Numbered from the stretch's first letter, positions 33,993-46,185 are shown. The stretch is 64,000 nt of DNA from Acanthopleura granulata (GCA_016165875.1 JABBOT010000011.1:12959766-13023765), one strand, 5' to 3'. A program made the numbers and translations. The notes: a model not told the origin generated them from the sequence alone.

Positions 33993-35060
33993 ATGGATGA
34001 TGCCACCCAAAACGTGACGGGCTTGAACGCTACAGTGCTTACGATACTCCAAATGAACCATGTTCTTTTTAAGACGATGTGCATCCTGCATGAATTCTTA
34101 CTTCCAGTTTTCATCACTTTCGGAATTCTGGGAAACATTACTTCCATTTTGGTTTTCCGAGAATCCACTCTACAGAAGTCCTCTACCAGCGTGTACTTGA
34201 GAGCTGTGCTGGTCTCTGACACCGGTTTCTTGGTTTCTTTGATTTGGCCGTATCTGGAAACGAAAGGTATCAAAGTAACGCAAACGCCTGGTTTGTGTCA
34301 CGTGATCGTGTATTTGTCGTACGTTTCTGCTTTTCTTTCCGTGTGGTTTGTGGTTTGTATCTCTATTGAGAATTACATCACGATTTGCCACCCCACCAAA
34401 ATAAAAACTCTGTGCACGGTGAAAAGAGCCAAGATCGTTGTGTTCATCTTGACTTGTGGTTGCCTGGCCGGATATTCTGCCACCGCTATCCTTACGAAGA
34501 CTGGAAACTTAACGTGCCACCACCAACATTACTTCGAAGCGATCTGGCGTGTGATCATCTACTGTGATACCGTGTTCACGCTGCTGGTTCCTTTTATCGT
34601 TCTCGCTGTGATTCTCACATGCATAACTTCCACGGTTTTGTCTAGACTTCACCGGAGATTTTCTAGTAAAAGATACAAAAATGTCTGTAATGCCTCTGGG
34701 GTAAACGAACAAAAAAATTCCGGTAAAGGGGCGAATGGGCGAATGAGAACAAGGAAGAAGCCGCCACTGGTCATCCCGCAGGTTCGCGTCGCCAGAATGC
34801 TCTTCGTCCTCTCGGCCACAGTGTTTATTATGAGTGCGCCAAGTCACATGACCCGGCTTAGTTTGATCATACAGAGTATTTCAGAAGGCAGACTGAGGCC
34901 ATCTGTTGTGCAACACTTTGTCAATAGTATATTTCTCTTTATCTACCAAAGTAGTTTTGCTATAAAGGCGGTCATCTTTTTCACCTGTAGCATAAACTTC
35001 AGAAAAGTACTGAAGAAAAAACTCTCGGCCTGTTGCCAATATTGTTTTTTTCAAACGTGA
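33993..35060 (+). CDS. Class A (rhodopsin-like) G-protein-coupled receptor, neuropeptide-receptor type, single exon
   Basis: 355 residues from the ATG at 33993 (G at -3 and +4; the seven upstream in-frame codons begin with TTG and are not counted). Seven hydrophobic segments lie near residues 33-56, 68-88, 100-130, 146-168, 186-214, 266-292 and 304-332. The N-terminus has sites N7-V-T and N12-A-T. TM1 keeps Asn48, TM2 Asp76, TM5 Pro200 and TM6 Pro283; Cys102 and Cys175 are placed for the TM3-ECL2 disulfide. The TM3 end reads ENY, not DRY, followed by ITICHPTKIKTLCTVKRAK as in invertebrate peptide-type receptors. TM7 lacks NPxxY (KAVIFFTCS), a variation seen in that group. A CC pair (347-348) may be palmitoylated. 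Ligand unknown. Lack of introns suits retroposition or the intronless expansions common in such families. Confidence 0.9.
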   Translation: MDDATQNVTGLNATVLTILQMNHVLFKTMCILHEFLLPVFITFGILGNITSILVFRESTLQKSSTSVYLRAVLVSDTGFLVSLIWPYLETKGIKVTQTPGLCHVIVYLSYVSAFLSVWFVVCISIENYITICHPTKIKTLCTVKRAKIVVFILTCGCLAGYSATAILTKTGNLTCHHQHYFEAIWRVIIYCDTVFTLLVPFIVLAVILTCITSTVLSRLHRRFSSKRYKNVCNASGVNEQKNSGKGANGRMRTRKKPPLVIPQVRVARMLFVLSATVFIMSAPSHMTRLSLIIQSISEGRLRPSVVQHFVNSIFLFIYQSSFAIKAVIFFTCSINFRKVLKKKLSACCQYCFFQT

Positions 35061-35236
35061 TCATTCTGCAGTTGTCGCATACAACATTTCACATTTTATT
35101 TCTTTGGAATAGACTTTAGCTATATTCACAATGACGATATAAAGGAAAAGCTACCAAACCTTTATACAAAACTTGTTTGGAGTACAATCGGTGTCTGTGT
35201 TCTTCTTTTTGCATGCAATGTAACTTGGTTCACCGA

Positions 35237-35242
35237 AATAAA
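35237..35242 (+). promoter_or_regulatory. Candidate polyadenylation signal of the GPCR gene
   Basis: AATAAA 177 bp after the stop codon, in AT-rich sequence. Position fits, but AT-rich surroundings make chance matches likely. Confidence 0.35.
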
Positions 35243-35805
35243 TAATCAGTGAATAATATTAAATAATTATAATTAATGTAATATTATATAATAAATAAAT
35301 AATCTTCTCGGATTTCGACAGTAGCATGGGAAACAATGAAAACAACATCACAAGATTTCTTTACTCTCATTTCTATAAGTAAAAATGTATAACACCATTG
35401 GCTTTACTATATTAAAAGTGACGTGACATCCATTTTGTTCAACTAATATATTCATATATGGACAAAATGCCTGCGAACAGAATGAATCGTTCAATATAAA
35501 AAAGAACAGATTATGCTGTTTTTGTAGGGTTTTTTTCGACGTTACAGTTACATTATTTTTGAATGGCATTTAAGTTTCATGTATTTCTGAAGTATGGTTA
35601 ATTCCACATGGCAAAATTTCGTGCGGACGAAAACTTACGCAAGCAGTTAAGAACCGGTTCAAAGACAAGTATAGCTTGATGCACTTGATAAATCATTTGA
35701 AATTCTGAAATTGTCGATTTCGAATAAGTAATCTCCGTGTAAAATTATCCATGTGACGTTGAGTCACCAAATATTAATTCATTTTTTCCTTCGAGTAAGA
35801 TTCTG

Positions 35806-36012
35806 GGGGCCTCCGTGGGGGGGGGGGGTAGAATGCCAGCGCAGGGCAATGACCCAGAAGCCTCCCACCAGAGGCTATTTGTTGATGTTATGAGTTCAAG
35901 TCCAGCTCATGCTGGCTTCCTCCCGGCCGAACGTGGGAAGGTCTGCCAGCAACCTGCGGATGGTCGTGGGTTTCCCTCGGGATCTCCCTTTTCCTCCCAC
36001 CATTACATTATT
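35806..36012 (+). repeat. SINE family 1
   Basis: tRNA-like head containing a G run of about 15 (35815-35829), B-box region 'GAGTTCAAGTCC', body intact to 'CCTCCCACCAT', and the tail replaced by 'TACATTATTGTAATGCA'. Confidence 0.8.
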
Positions 36013-36124
36013 GTAATGCATCGCACTGCCCATCTCATATAGATAATGCAGGAAATCCCCAAAGTATGGCTTCCTCACATCAGAGTTACGTCGTTGACAT
36101 TTTATTGAGATTCAAGAAAGACAA

Positions 36125-36366
36125 TGGCCCATGAGCCGCTTAACAATGCGGTCCCTGTGAGTTCAAACACAACTCATGCTGTCTTCCTGGCTTGCTGGCC
36201 TTTCTATGCAGGCCCTATAAGTAGGAAGGCCTGACAGTAACTTGTGGATGGTTAAAAGGTTCCCCTGGGTTTTGTCTGGTTTCCTGCTGACCGCCACCTT
36301 ATAAATGAAACATTCTTGTGTGCGGCAAAAAACACCAGTCAAATAAATAACTAAATAATTAAATAA
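36125..36366 (+). repeat. SINE family 1, diverged
   Basis: B-box-like 'GAGTTCAAACAC', body with an insertion around 36200-36225, and the tail 'AAACACCAGTCAAATAAATA'. Older than most copies here, judging by divergence. Confidence 0.7.
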
Positions 36367-36924
36367 ACCTAATCACTGGTGACTGTATTTCGAGTACGTT
36401 TTATTCCAGGGCAGTGACTACTAATTAATACGCAAACGTAATTGTGTGCATGTAATTATAAACCACAAAGTATATAAATGATCTATACATTCAGGACAAC
36501 AACAACCGATTTTAAATGTACGTATATTGAATATTACCATACCAACTGACAAGAAAGGACAATTGTTTCATTCACACGTTGGTAAATTTCCTTTAACGCG
36601 AATTTTGGCTAATGTCGACATCCACCTGATAAACCTGAAAACTGGTCATACCTGTTAACTCTCCCGATATCGTCGGGAGAATCCCGATTTGGAGAGTTAT
36701 TTTCCGACCTCCCGATTAACACTAAACATCTCCCGATATCAAGGTCCACTAGTCGGCGAAGTCTAACAGAGCGGTTCCAAAGCGCCAAGTCGTCTGCGGG
36801 GGCAGCTGAAGGAATAATCTGGTTCCCGGTTCTGACACTAGGTGTCTCTGTCTGCAGATGAATGTTCTCTGCTGCCTCGCACGAACGTCTTCGCGAATCG
36901 CGATGCATTCTGTACATTTTCAAA

Positions 36925-37532
36925 ATGGCCTATCGAGGAGAAAAACGTGGCTATGGTGAAAAATCTGAGAAAGCAAGCAAAAAGACGAAGTATTTGTGTA
37001 AATTAAAACAGGACTGGTTGAAAGAGTATGCATTAATTGCTAGAAGTCACAAGCTTGGTGTGTCCCTTGTGGCATGGACATTAGTTTCTCTCGAGGCGGG
37101 AAGAATGATCTCGTAAAACACATTTCTTCGGAAAACCACAAGAAGAACTAAGCATTCCTCCAGGTTGACCTTGATACAAGTGTACTGGGTGATGAATTTC
37201 TTGAATACCAGCTGCAGGATGATGGGGATGTGTCCAAAGGACATGATCATTGTCAAGTTCTGGGGTTGCATGGGAAAGTAGTAGTAGGTCAGCTCATCTT
37301 CAGCAATATCAGCAAGCTGATGAAATGTCTTCTGTGCGTCCCTCATTCCAATGCGTAAAGTGAAAGAACTTTCTCCATGGTCCGAAAGATTGTCACAGAA
37401 AACATAACTGATTTGGCCAGTGACACTGTGTGTGTTCTTCTTAGCTGCAAACTAAACTCCGATTGCAAGGCCAGTGACTTTAAACCTACACAAGATGAAC
37501 TTAAGGCTGCAAAGTGCCACTTACCTCTATAA
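36925..37532 (+). pseudogene. Internally deleted hAT-family transposase relic
   Basis: The ATG at 36925 opens a basic N-terminus (KKTKYLCKLKQDWLKEY). After a frameshift near 37060 the reading continues as WCVPCGMDISFSRGG and KNDLVKHISSENHKKN, a BED-like C-x2-C...H-x5-H finger, to TAA 37149-37151. From about 37165 to 37532 the frame resumes with a C-terminal hAT dimerisation region: CLLCVPHSNA, an in-frame TAA, SERTFSMVRKIVTENITDL, then FKPTQDELKAA. The central catalytic part is missing, so the protein is dead. Upstream, 36655-36760 carries repeated CTCCCGAT blocks, probably the element's 5' non-coding end. Confidence 0.75.
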
Positions 37533-37545
37533 TCAGGCCCACAGG

Positions 37546-38688
37546 AGTAAATAAACAATGAATTTGGATGGAACAGTGACGTTACTTAACTTTCAAGGCA
37601 CAAAATAACCTGTTTCGCACCGCAAATCTGCAACTGATGCAGTTTGCTATTCATTTTCCAAAATGTTTAGTATAGGTTATTTTAGAACTGGTTGGGAATA
37701 AATCTTTCATGTTGCTACTAGTCAGATTATCCGGAATACTTTACGCCTTGCTTTACTGTTTTACATATTCTGCAAAAAAAACATTAATTTAGGTAATTAA
37801 GTAATAATAACGAAAAAGAAAGAAAGAAGTAATAACAAAAAAGAAAGAAAGCACAGCGCTCTACAAAGCTCAAGGGTAGGTTGCACATTCATGTTTCGCT
37901 CCCCCCCAAAACCTCCCTCTCTGACATTTCCCAAAGTTGACAGGTAAGACAGGCTCATCACAGTTCATCATACCTCACGCATGAAAACTAACCGTCCAGT
38001 TTTCTCACCGAAAACCGCGCACTGCCGTTTCCGACATGTTTACCAGTCGCCAGCTGTTTCCAAAACCATTCATTGCATAATCTGATGTGAGTACACTGCA
38101 GGAGTCTCCTGTATTCGGCAGTGCACAGCAAACAGATCATACTGTGGAACTATTACTTACAGTTTTACCTGGTGCTGGTGCCATGATTAAGTCCTCTGAC
38201 GGTAATTAATATTCGTCGACGTTTCAAAAGTAATTTTTAAAAAGAAATTAGAACGTTAAAAACTATGATTCATTAAAAATATAGTTAACTACATATCTGC
38301 TCTCCAAGGTATAGGTTTATACCACGTCATCATCTCACCCTCTAATGCACGCGAAAACTGTTTATGGTATCCGAACCTCTTTGTATACAGTTTGCGCCAT
38401 TAAAAAACGCAGGTAGAGCGTTAAGTATATTCAGAACAAAATAGACTTTAGACAATAAGGAAATAAGGTTTTTATTAATTTGTAGCTTAAAAGGTACATA
38501 TATATAATACGATATCCCTAAAATGCATTTATACAAGAAAAACTCCTTATTTACTCAGTATCTCACTAAAAAACGGTAACAGTTTGCTTGGGTATCTTTT
38601 TTGGCACTAAGTACATTGCAGATTCTGTCCGTTTTGAATACCGCTAACTATGTATTGGTGGCAGGCAGGTGATTTTCAACCGACCTTA
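37546..38688. other. Intergenic, nothing recognised
   Basis: No gene or recognised repeat. Confidence 0.35.
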
Positions 38689-38689
38689 T

Positions 38690-40210
38690 TCGGAACGGGG
38701 GAAATCCGGGCACTCGGTAGTGTCGCCCATGGTAACGCCATTACACAGCGGTGAACAAATCTGGCTGGCATTTTGAATTTACATTGCAAACCATACAAAC
38801 TGTAAGGGCGCCACTATCGTAGAGGAAAAATGATACAAATGACTTGTTCAACTCTTAGACGGCGATAAGTCTTACACAAGGTCAAACAAAGAAACACAAA
38901 GACTCTGTAATAAGTTTAATACATATATTTGAAGAAAACAGACAAATAGTACAACTAACAAATATATACGGCAGTAGTAAGGATGAGGGTGATATCACGT
39001 GATATGACGTCAATTTATTGAAAAATGTCCTTTTCTCATTGATCATCGGAAAAGTGAATCGGCGACGAGCAATAACTCAACCTATTCTTTACAAATCAAC
39101 AAGTTCTGTAGTGACGAACAGCAGAGAGGGCCCGGTTCCAATTCCACGGCATGGTGCAAGCTTCCTGACCACACGGGTTGACAATAGGGTCTGTAATGCC
39201 GAGCCGAAGATGTATGTTTCACTCCTCGGAAATATATACACTGAGTTATTTTCTGGGTAAACTGGGATGAAATGTACGTAATCGCTCAAAGAGACAATGA
39301 GTGATACAAGCTCCAAATGAATGTCTCACACCAAATAGCAAGTATTGAAACACAAGCTCACAAAGTGCTACGTACCGAAAAATGGAGTACAAAACGACAA
39401 AACTGTCGAAAGGCGTGAAAGCCAATATCTCTAAAATCCCACAAATATCCTTCTAAGTAGACAAGAGCAAATATGACTCGACTGGACACAAGTAAAACGA
39501 CTGCTCTCTAAGTGAACTTAAGTAAATGACTGCTGCTGTTGAGTGGATATAAGTAAAATGACCTCCAGCTAAACAACTTCGTCGCTCATATTTATGGGCT
39601 AACATAAAGCAAATTCTGGATGCTCTGTTCGTAAACATGTTTACAATATGGGTACATCTTTCCAGAATATGCGCTTCATGCACAATGACACGAAACTGAT
39701 AAACATAGAAGCCTCGAGAACACGCGATTGAATTCCAAAGCAGGCTCTCACGTACACAGAGAAAGAAATGTTGGTCAGACACATACCTGGTTAGCGTGAA
39801 AACAAACCAAAAAATATACAATGCAATATTTTAAAGAAAAATAGTGGACCGTGTCGCAGCGGAGATGTTGCACCAGTATTTCGACTCTTTGCAAGGTGCT
39901 GGTAAAGAGAGATACCAACCTAAAACTGGCTACGATTGGACTGAAAAAATGTTTCTTTCAGGTTGCCAGCCGGTGCCTGGGTGGACCAGCCATTTAAATG
40001 GCCAACTGTTCAGTTCGAACGATAACTTCCGATCTGTACTTATATTGTGGTGTGTACACCCAAAAACTTGGACAGCGTTAAGGGAGAGAAATAACTGACG
40101 TCTGTATGTTTAGCAAAGTAAATTCAAAATGGCGGCCGGATTGGTTTTCACCACCGTGTTATAGCGAGTAGCGTTACCATGGGCGACATGTCCGATTACC
40201 CGGATGTCCG
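38690..40210. repeat. Inverted-repeat pair (38690-38792 and 40107-40210) around 1.3 kb
   Basis: Read outward from the minus strand, the left arm has 'GTAAATTCAAAATG-C-GCC', 'GCGTTACCATGGGCGACA' and 'GCCCGGAT-TCC'; the right arm has the same blocks on the plus strand in the same order. Both include ATGGGCGACA in good initiation context, opening only 14 codons before a stop. The interior open frame at 39844 begins with GTG and is not recognised. Confidence 0.55.
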
Positions 40211-40257
40211 TGATCTTGAATAATCTGCGCCAACCATCAAACGAGGATCATCCATTG

Positions 40258-40705
40258 CGTACCAAGGCACCACGAGAACTATTCGAGACCGCGGACATCG
40301 GGGCATTAGCAGTTGTACACGCGGCAACACGCTTTGCTCGCACTAACACGAAGGTGAAAACATTGACAAGATGGCGCTGGAGTTCATAGGGAACTCTGCT
40401 TCACGGCCTCAAGTCCAAAACTACGTTTCGTCAACGCTCATAATTTACACATGCTATGCAGATTGTTCTGTTGTAAAGCATACTGTAATTTCTGGTCATT
40501 ACCAGTTCTAGTTCTCAGAATATTGTCCAGTGTTGTTCATTTTCTTTTCTTTCAGCTCACATGCTATGTTTCAACGCGTCGTCTACTTGCCCCTGCCTCG
40601 AGCGGGTGAAGTGCCCGGATGTCCGCGGTTTCGAATATAAGAGCAAGGGAGTTCAGAAATTCTCACTGCGATGCAGGATTTCTAGCCGACATCCCTTGTG
40701 GACAA
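40258..40705 (+). repeat. Dispersed repeat with coding-like sequence, copy 1
   Basis: Diverged match to 49700-50035 over about 340-450 bp ('ATTCGAGACC-CGGACATC', 'GGTGAAAACAT-G', 'AATATT-TCCAGTGTTGTTC', 'AAGTGCCCGGAT'). In one frame both translate to similar peptides around GENI-KM, and both carry a pyrimidine tract before a conserved block. Family unknown. Confidence 0.55.
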
Positions 40706-41463
40706 GCGCCATAACTGCTCTTCCACAGCCAAATCCCAAAACAAGGTAACCTCGTTTCAGGCATATATACAGACAAACAGGGCCAGAACAAACATATACA
40801 TATGTATACAGGCTGAACGGTCTCGGATTGGCGTTGTTATAGATGCGCATGAGTAGTTGTTATCATAGAATTATTCAAGTCGATAACCACAAGGCCCGTT
40901 TCCAAAATAACACTAATTTCCAAAGCAACATTCAACAGAAAACTATATCAATATTAAATAAAGCTAGTAACATATAAGAGAGAACGCAGCAAATTTACTG
41001 AAGTATTATAGCATACAGGCATCTATATAAGCTGAAATAACTAACGGCTAGTACTGTAACATAGTTCTTAAAATAACCATGTCACCAGATTTACTGAAGG
41101 GTTAGGAAACCTGAACGACTGAGGTTAGGCACTGCTGATTTCAATTAGTAAGGCTTAGTCTTAAATTGCGTTACATATACATGTAATTAAGCTACAGCGG
41201 GCGTTAATCCCCTTCTGACGTGACTTCGTGATCTGCCGTGCGCGTTCATTGGGAATTTCCCTCACGTAATCCTATGTGCAGCTTCGTGCAATTAACATAC
41301 CATAATGGGTCATAAGCAACTCATTAGAATCATGCATGGCTAACTATAATCTGCACACCGTGACATAAATGAGTCATTCGCACCGGGTGGGTTATTTTCA
41401 TCTGAGATGCACTTGAAGAACGTTTATGCTGTTCTACTTTCACTGTGCAATATACTCTAGACA

Positions 41464-41745
41464 ATGGTCGGTTAAGGCCATCATTGTACCATCGTACTAT
41501 CGTTCCATGAAACGAAGCGATAGAACGATAGCGCGAAGCGATGACACGATAATGCCAAGCGATAACACGACCTTGCGAAGCGATGGCACGATGTTGCGAA
41601 GCGATGACAACAGTGCTATCATCGTTCCATAGCTTCGCAGTATGGCGTCTTGGCTTCGCGGTATCATACTATCGCTTCGCATTATTGTGTTATCACTTCG
41701 TACCATCGTTCTATCCTTTCGTTCCATTGTCCTCTCAAGAATCTT
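41464..41745. repeat. Palindromic array of 21-bp units
   Basis: Left half repeats 'GCGAAGCGATGACACGATAAT'-like units about five times; the right half is the same array inverted, with the centre near 41610. Because of the symmetry, both strands read through as a heptapeptide repeat (T-I-M-R-S-D-N type). It would fold into a hairpin of about 110 bp. Confidence 0.9.
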
Positions 41746-42385
41746 CAAGTGACAAAAAGAGCATTGTTGTGTCTACTTTTCCTTTCCGGCAATTATACGT
41801 AAACTGACGAACATTCAGACTAGTGAAAGCGATTATAAAGTTCGTATATCAAGATATAATGTGTTACTTGGATTTCAAGGATTGAAAAATTTATAACGCG
41901 TTGCATTTTGAGCATAATACTATATTAAATGGATTGAAAAACACGTACTGTGGACGAAGTTATAGTTAGAATGTCGACTTATTGCAGAAATTTATAGTGA
42001 GTCAACGACCTAGACTACGTGTGTGGTAGTATTATCAAATCAGTGCTCTAGCACCCTTCAATTCGTAGCGACATCTTGGACCCTATTGGTCAGATTGCAC
42101 ATGTGTATCCTATTGAGGGCGATTTCTCAATGAGACCACAGGGCACCCCTGAACCATCGCCCAGTTTGTTTTGACAGTCGAACCCTACATTCTGGAAACC
42201 TCAGACGCCTATGTGTATGGACTAGCTTTTGCTACCAACATATCATTTAACCTACGAGCGTTGGCGTTACTCCTAAATATCCTAGTTCCATAGCCATTAT
42301 TTTTCACATCACTCGTGTCTGTATAGCGCACTGTTCTCAAGATCAGCATTTCTGGTGTTACCTAACGCATCAACCCACCCGGTCA

Positions 42386-43160
42386 GATATGCATGGTCAG
42401 AGTACATGGGTTAGCCATGCCATCAGATATGTATGGTCAGAGTACATGGGCCAGATATACCATCAGATATGTATGGTCAGAGTACATGGACTAGCCATGC
42501 CATCAGATATATATGGTCACGATACATGCGCTAGCCATGTTATCAGATATGTATGGCCACGGTACATGGGCTAGCCATGCCATCAGATGTGTATGGTCAC
42601 GGTGCGTGGGCTAGATATGCCATCAGATCTGTATGGTTACGGTACATGGGCTAGCCATGCCATCAGATATGTATGGTCACGGTACATGGGCTAGCCATGT
42701 TATCAGATATGTATGGTCAGAGTACATGCGCTAGCCATGGCATCAGATATGTATGGTCACGGTACATTGGCTAGCCATGCCATGAGATATGGAAGGTCAT
42801 GTTGCATGGGCTAGCCATGCCATTGGATGTCAGGTCTCTTGATGTTTTCTTTATTCGAGCCTAAACGTTACAACCAATATTTACATAGCACCCGTATAGC
42901 GTGGGCTGAAGTTCCAGGTGCATGTGCCAGAGTACATGGGCCAGATATACCATCAGATATGTATGGTCAGAGTACATGGACTAGCCATGCCATCAGATAT
43001 ATATGGTCACGACACATGCGCTAGCCATGGCATCAGATATGTATGGTCACGGTACATGCGCTAGCCATGGCATCAGATCTGTATGGTCACGGTACATGGG
43101 CTAGCCATGCCATGAGATATGGAAGGTCATGTTGCATGGGCTAGCCATGCCATTGGATGT
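42386..43160 (+). repeat. 40-bp satellite with higher-order duplication
   Basis: Unit 'ATGGTCACGGTACATGGGCT' plus 'AGCCATGCCATCAGATATGT'. Array 1 (42386-42826) has about 11 units and array 2 (42921-43155) about 6. The end of each array and the following 100 bp ('CCATTGGATGTCAGGTCTCT...GAAGTTCCAGGTG') are almost identical at an offset of 330 bp, so a block of array plus flank was duplicated in tandem. Confidence 0.95.
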
Positions 43161-43255
43161 CAGGTCTCTTGATGTTTTCTTTATTCGGGCCTAAACGTTA
43201 CAACCAATATTTACATAGCACCCGTATAGCGTGGGCTGAAGTTCCAGGTGGACAT

Positions 43256-43752
43256 ACTTCCAAAGAAATTTCGAAAGGAATTTGTAACAAATAGCGATCT
43301 AAATAGTAAATATATAGATGGTAAGAAAAAAGTACATACAAAATATTATAGTATATGTACATGTATGAGCAACGCCCAATGAGTCATTAAACTTCAAATC
43401 AGCATGTCTAATAAATGTACACATAAGGTTCTAAAACAGGCATACATTATAATGGTATAATTTCCAAGTGTTTAATATCTGATGCATGAAAGTGTTTAAA
43501 ATATAAACAGTTTTTATAAAATTTACAGTTTGTATAAGCCTAAATTACTAATAACAAACCACAATGTAATTACGGTCCTATTACCTTTTACCCTTACGAA
43601 ACATAAATGACAGAGTTTTAGTATATGTAGGGCTGATTGCCATTATCGACTTTGAACGGCCCTTCTTGGCCTGTCAGTGACATAGACCCTGTGAATTAAG
43701 GGCTAGTTAACACTTAGATTCTGTGACATCCCCTATAATTACAATTCCCACC
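43256..43752. other. Intergenic, nothing recognised
   Basis: AT-rich sequence without recognised features. Confidence 0.4.
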
Positions 43753-43957
43753 AATGCGGTTACTGTCAGTTAAAGTGCAGCTCATGTTGGCTTCCTCTGC
43801 GATGGTACGTGGGAAAGTCTGCCAGCAACCTGCGGATGGTCGTGGGTTTCCCCAGAGCTCTTACCGGTTTCCTCCCACCATAATGCTGGTCGCCGTCGTT
43901 TAAGTGAAATATTCTTCAGTATGGCGTAAAACACCGATCAAATAAATAAATAATTAC
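43753..43957 (+). repeat. SINE family 1
   Basis: Body 'AAGTCTGCCAGCAACCTGCG', 'ATAATGCTGGTCGCCGTCGT' and tail 'GTATGGCGTAAAACACCGAT' followed by (AAAT)n. Confidence 0.88.
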
Positions 43958-45650
43958 AATTAATGAAGACATTTAGAGGTTTGTCAAGCAGGCTTACATG
44001 TGTGTACCTGGCACAGGGCATGGTTTTCTGTCCGGTTTTCTGTTATCATACTCAGAGTGTAATATTCTTTAATATAGGACAAACCGACATATAGCAGAAC
44101 CATTTTCGAAATAAACATTAACCCTTTTGAATCAAAAACTACTGTTCAAATTGTAAATTGATATTATTGTAAAAATCTGTTCTTTTTGGATTAAAAAAAA
44201 ATTAATAATAAATAAACAAAATTAAGTTAATATTACAGTTTTGTAAATATTCATTTCAATAGTAGTCAAATAGATTATTTCAAAACTCGTTCATTTTGTA
44301 CTAACTTATTTCATAGGTTGCGAATTTTTATTTTAAAAGTGAATATTGTTTAAAGAAATCTGACTCGTATAAGTATTACGCTATTTCAAAATGGTTTCTA
44401 CACCTGGAATAAAATTAAATTAATGTCAGTAAGATTTTCAATTTTAATGGTCTTTCGCCGTAATGTCAAAGGTCCATACCAGACAAGACTAATGCCGGAA
44501 TACTACACACACGGGAAGATTCATTACACAGGCCGGCGCTTCATTGCTGGAACGCCACCAAAAGAGCAGACCACCATTGCACATAAACATGTCTCGGCTA
44601 TACTGGCCCTGCTTGAGACTTGTAATCCTGACTGATAAAAAATGTCCAGTAGCGAAGAATGTTTTAGTAACAGTGTATTCAACGTGCAAAATGTGACAGA
44701 GAGTTCGTTCGTTCGTGAGTCAGTTCGGCAGCTGGTAATCAGTTCTGTAAAATGTAGAAATACAGTGTATCAGAACAGTGATGCGGAATTAAATCAAATG
44801 CACATCACATGCGCCTGTTACTACATAAGTAGTTTAACCAAATAACAGTCACTTAGGCCAAGACAGCTGTGCACGTATGTATATATACTGAAATTTCTCC
44901 ATCATATTGCGGACAAAAAACAAATACTGTTCATTATCGCGGAAATCTTGTTAAGCTATGTAACATGAAGATCGTTCACAATCTGACTTAAAATTAAATT
45001 TATCCACTAAAACAACCATTCAAATTTTCTGGTATACAAATCAAGGTGACGAAACACGTGTAGACTAATCAGATTCAAGTAATTCAATAAAACATCAAGT
45101 CATGGGGAACACGTCTATAATCATATAATCAAAGCACTTTACTCTACATTATGCAACAACGTTGTGTCCAGATATCATGCAAATCACTGCACTACGCCAC
45201 TTATTTAAGGAATATACTAAGTCAGGCAAAAGAAAACAAATGCATTACCACACCTGTGAACTTATTCAAAAAATCATTGAAAATATCTCATAATTATGAT
45301 ACAAAACATGTCTAGACAAAAGCTTAAATCTAGAGATCACAATGGACTCACAATCCTCTCTAAAGCAAGAGAGAACGCTGTTGTGGAAATATGAGAAAAC
45401 TATCACATTTACTGAATGAAAATATGTGTATAATACATTGACCTTATACAAAATAAAACAGAGTAAAAATCCACAATACCTGAACAGTATATCTCCTGTC
45501 ATTTACTGTACAAGTTTTACAAGTTTTGCAAGTTTCAAGTACAACAGTGCATGCAGTCTGCAGTATTGATCACTGTGCGGGGGGGTGGGTGGGGAGGTTG
45601 TTCGCGGAAATAACTCGAACAGGCCCTATGTGATCTGACCTTGAACAAGT
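43958..45650. other. Intergenic, no gene supported
   Basis: Two adjacent ATG-started frames (44423-44635 and 44642-44845, plus) have no recognisable domain. The rest is AT-rich. Confidence 0.35.
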
Positions 45651-46020
45651 GTAGGTTATCGATTTATGTATTTATTTGATTGGTGTTTTACGTTGTACTC
45701 AAGAATACTTCACTTATACGATGGTGGCCAGCATTATGGTAGGAGGAAAACGGTCAGAGCCCGGGGAAACCTCTGACCAGTGTAGGTTATCGATTTATTT
45801 ATTTATTTGATTGGTGTTTTGTGCCGCACTCAGGAATATTTCACTTATACGACGGCGACCAGCATTACGGTGGAAGAAAACCTGACAGAGCCCGAAGAAA
45901 ACCCACGACCATCCGCAGGTTGCTGACAGACCTTTACACGTATGGCTGGAGAGGCAACATGTGCTGAACTTGAACTCACAGCGACTGCATTAGTGGGAGG
46001 CTTCTGTGTAATTACGCTTG
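45651..46020 (-). repeat. Two family 1 SINEs in tandem (45651-45780, 45781-46020)
   Basis: Both copies are in minus orientation and each is preceded on the plus strand by the same 18-bp phrase TGTAGGTTATCGATTTAT (at 45651 and 45781). The first copy is truncated before the tRNA-like head. Shared flank plus truncation suggest tandem duplication or insertion of one copy beside the other. Confidence 0.8.
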
Positions 46021-46185
46021 CATTTGTTAATACTGGTATAGGCCTAATAATATCAGAAATGGTAAATACAAGCTGACCTCATGTAGGATTCGAAAATATT
46101 TACTCTCGACTATAGGGAGGCTAGCTAGTCCGAGATTGTTCAGATATTGGAATTTCCATTATAAATGACGCGAATGTTCAATTTT

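Noticed and set aside
42386..43160. CRISPR-like regularity of repeats
   Set aside because: Units are contiguous 40-bp satellite copies with no unique spacers, in a eukaryotic genome; the open frames over them reflect the repeat.
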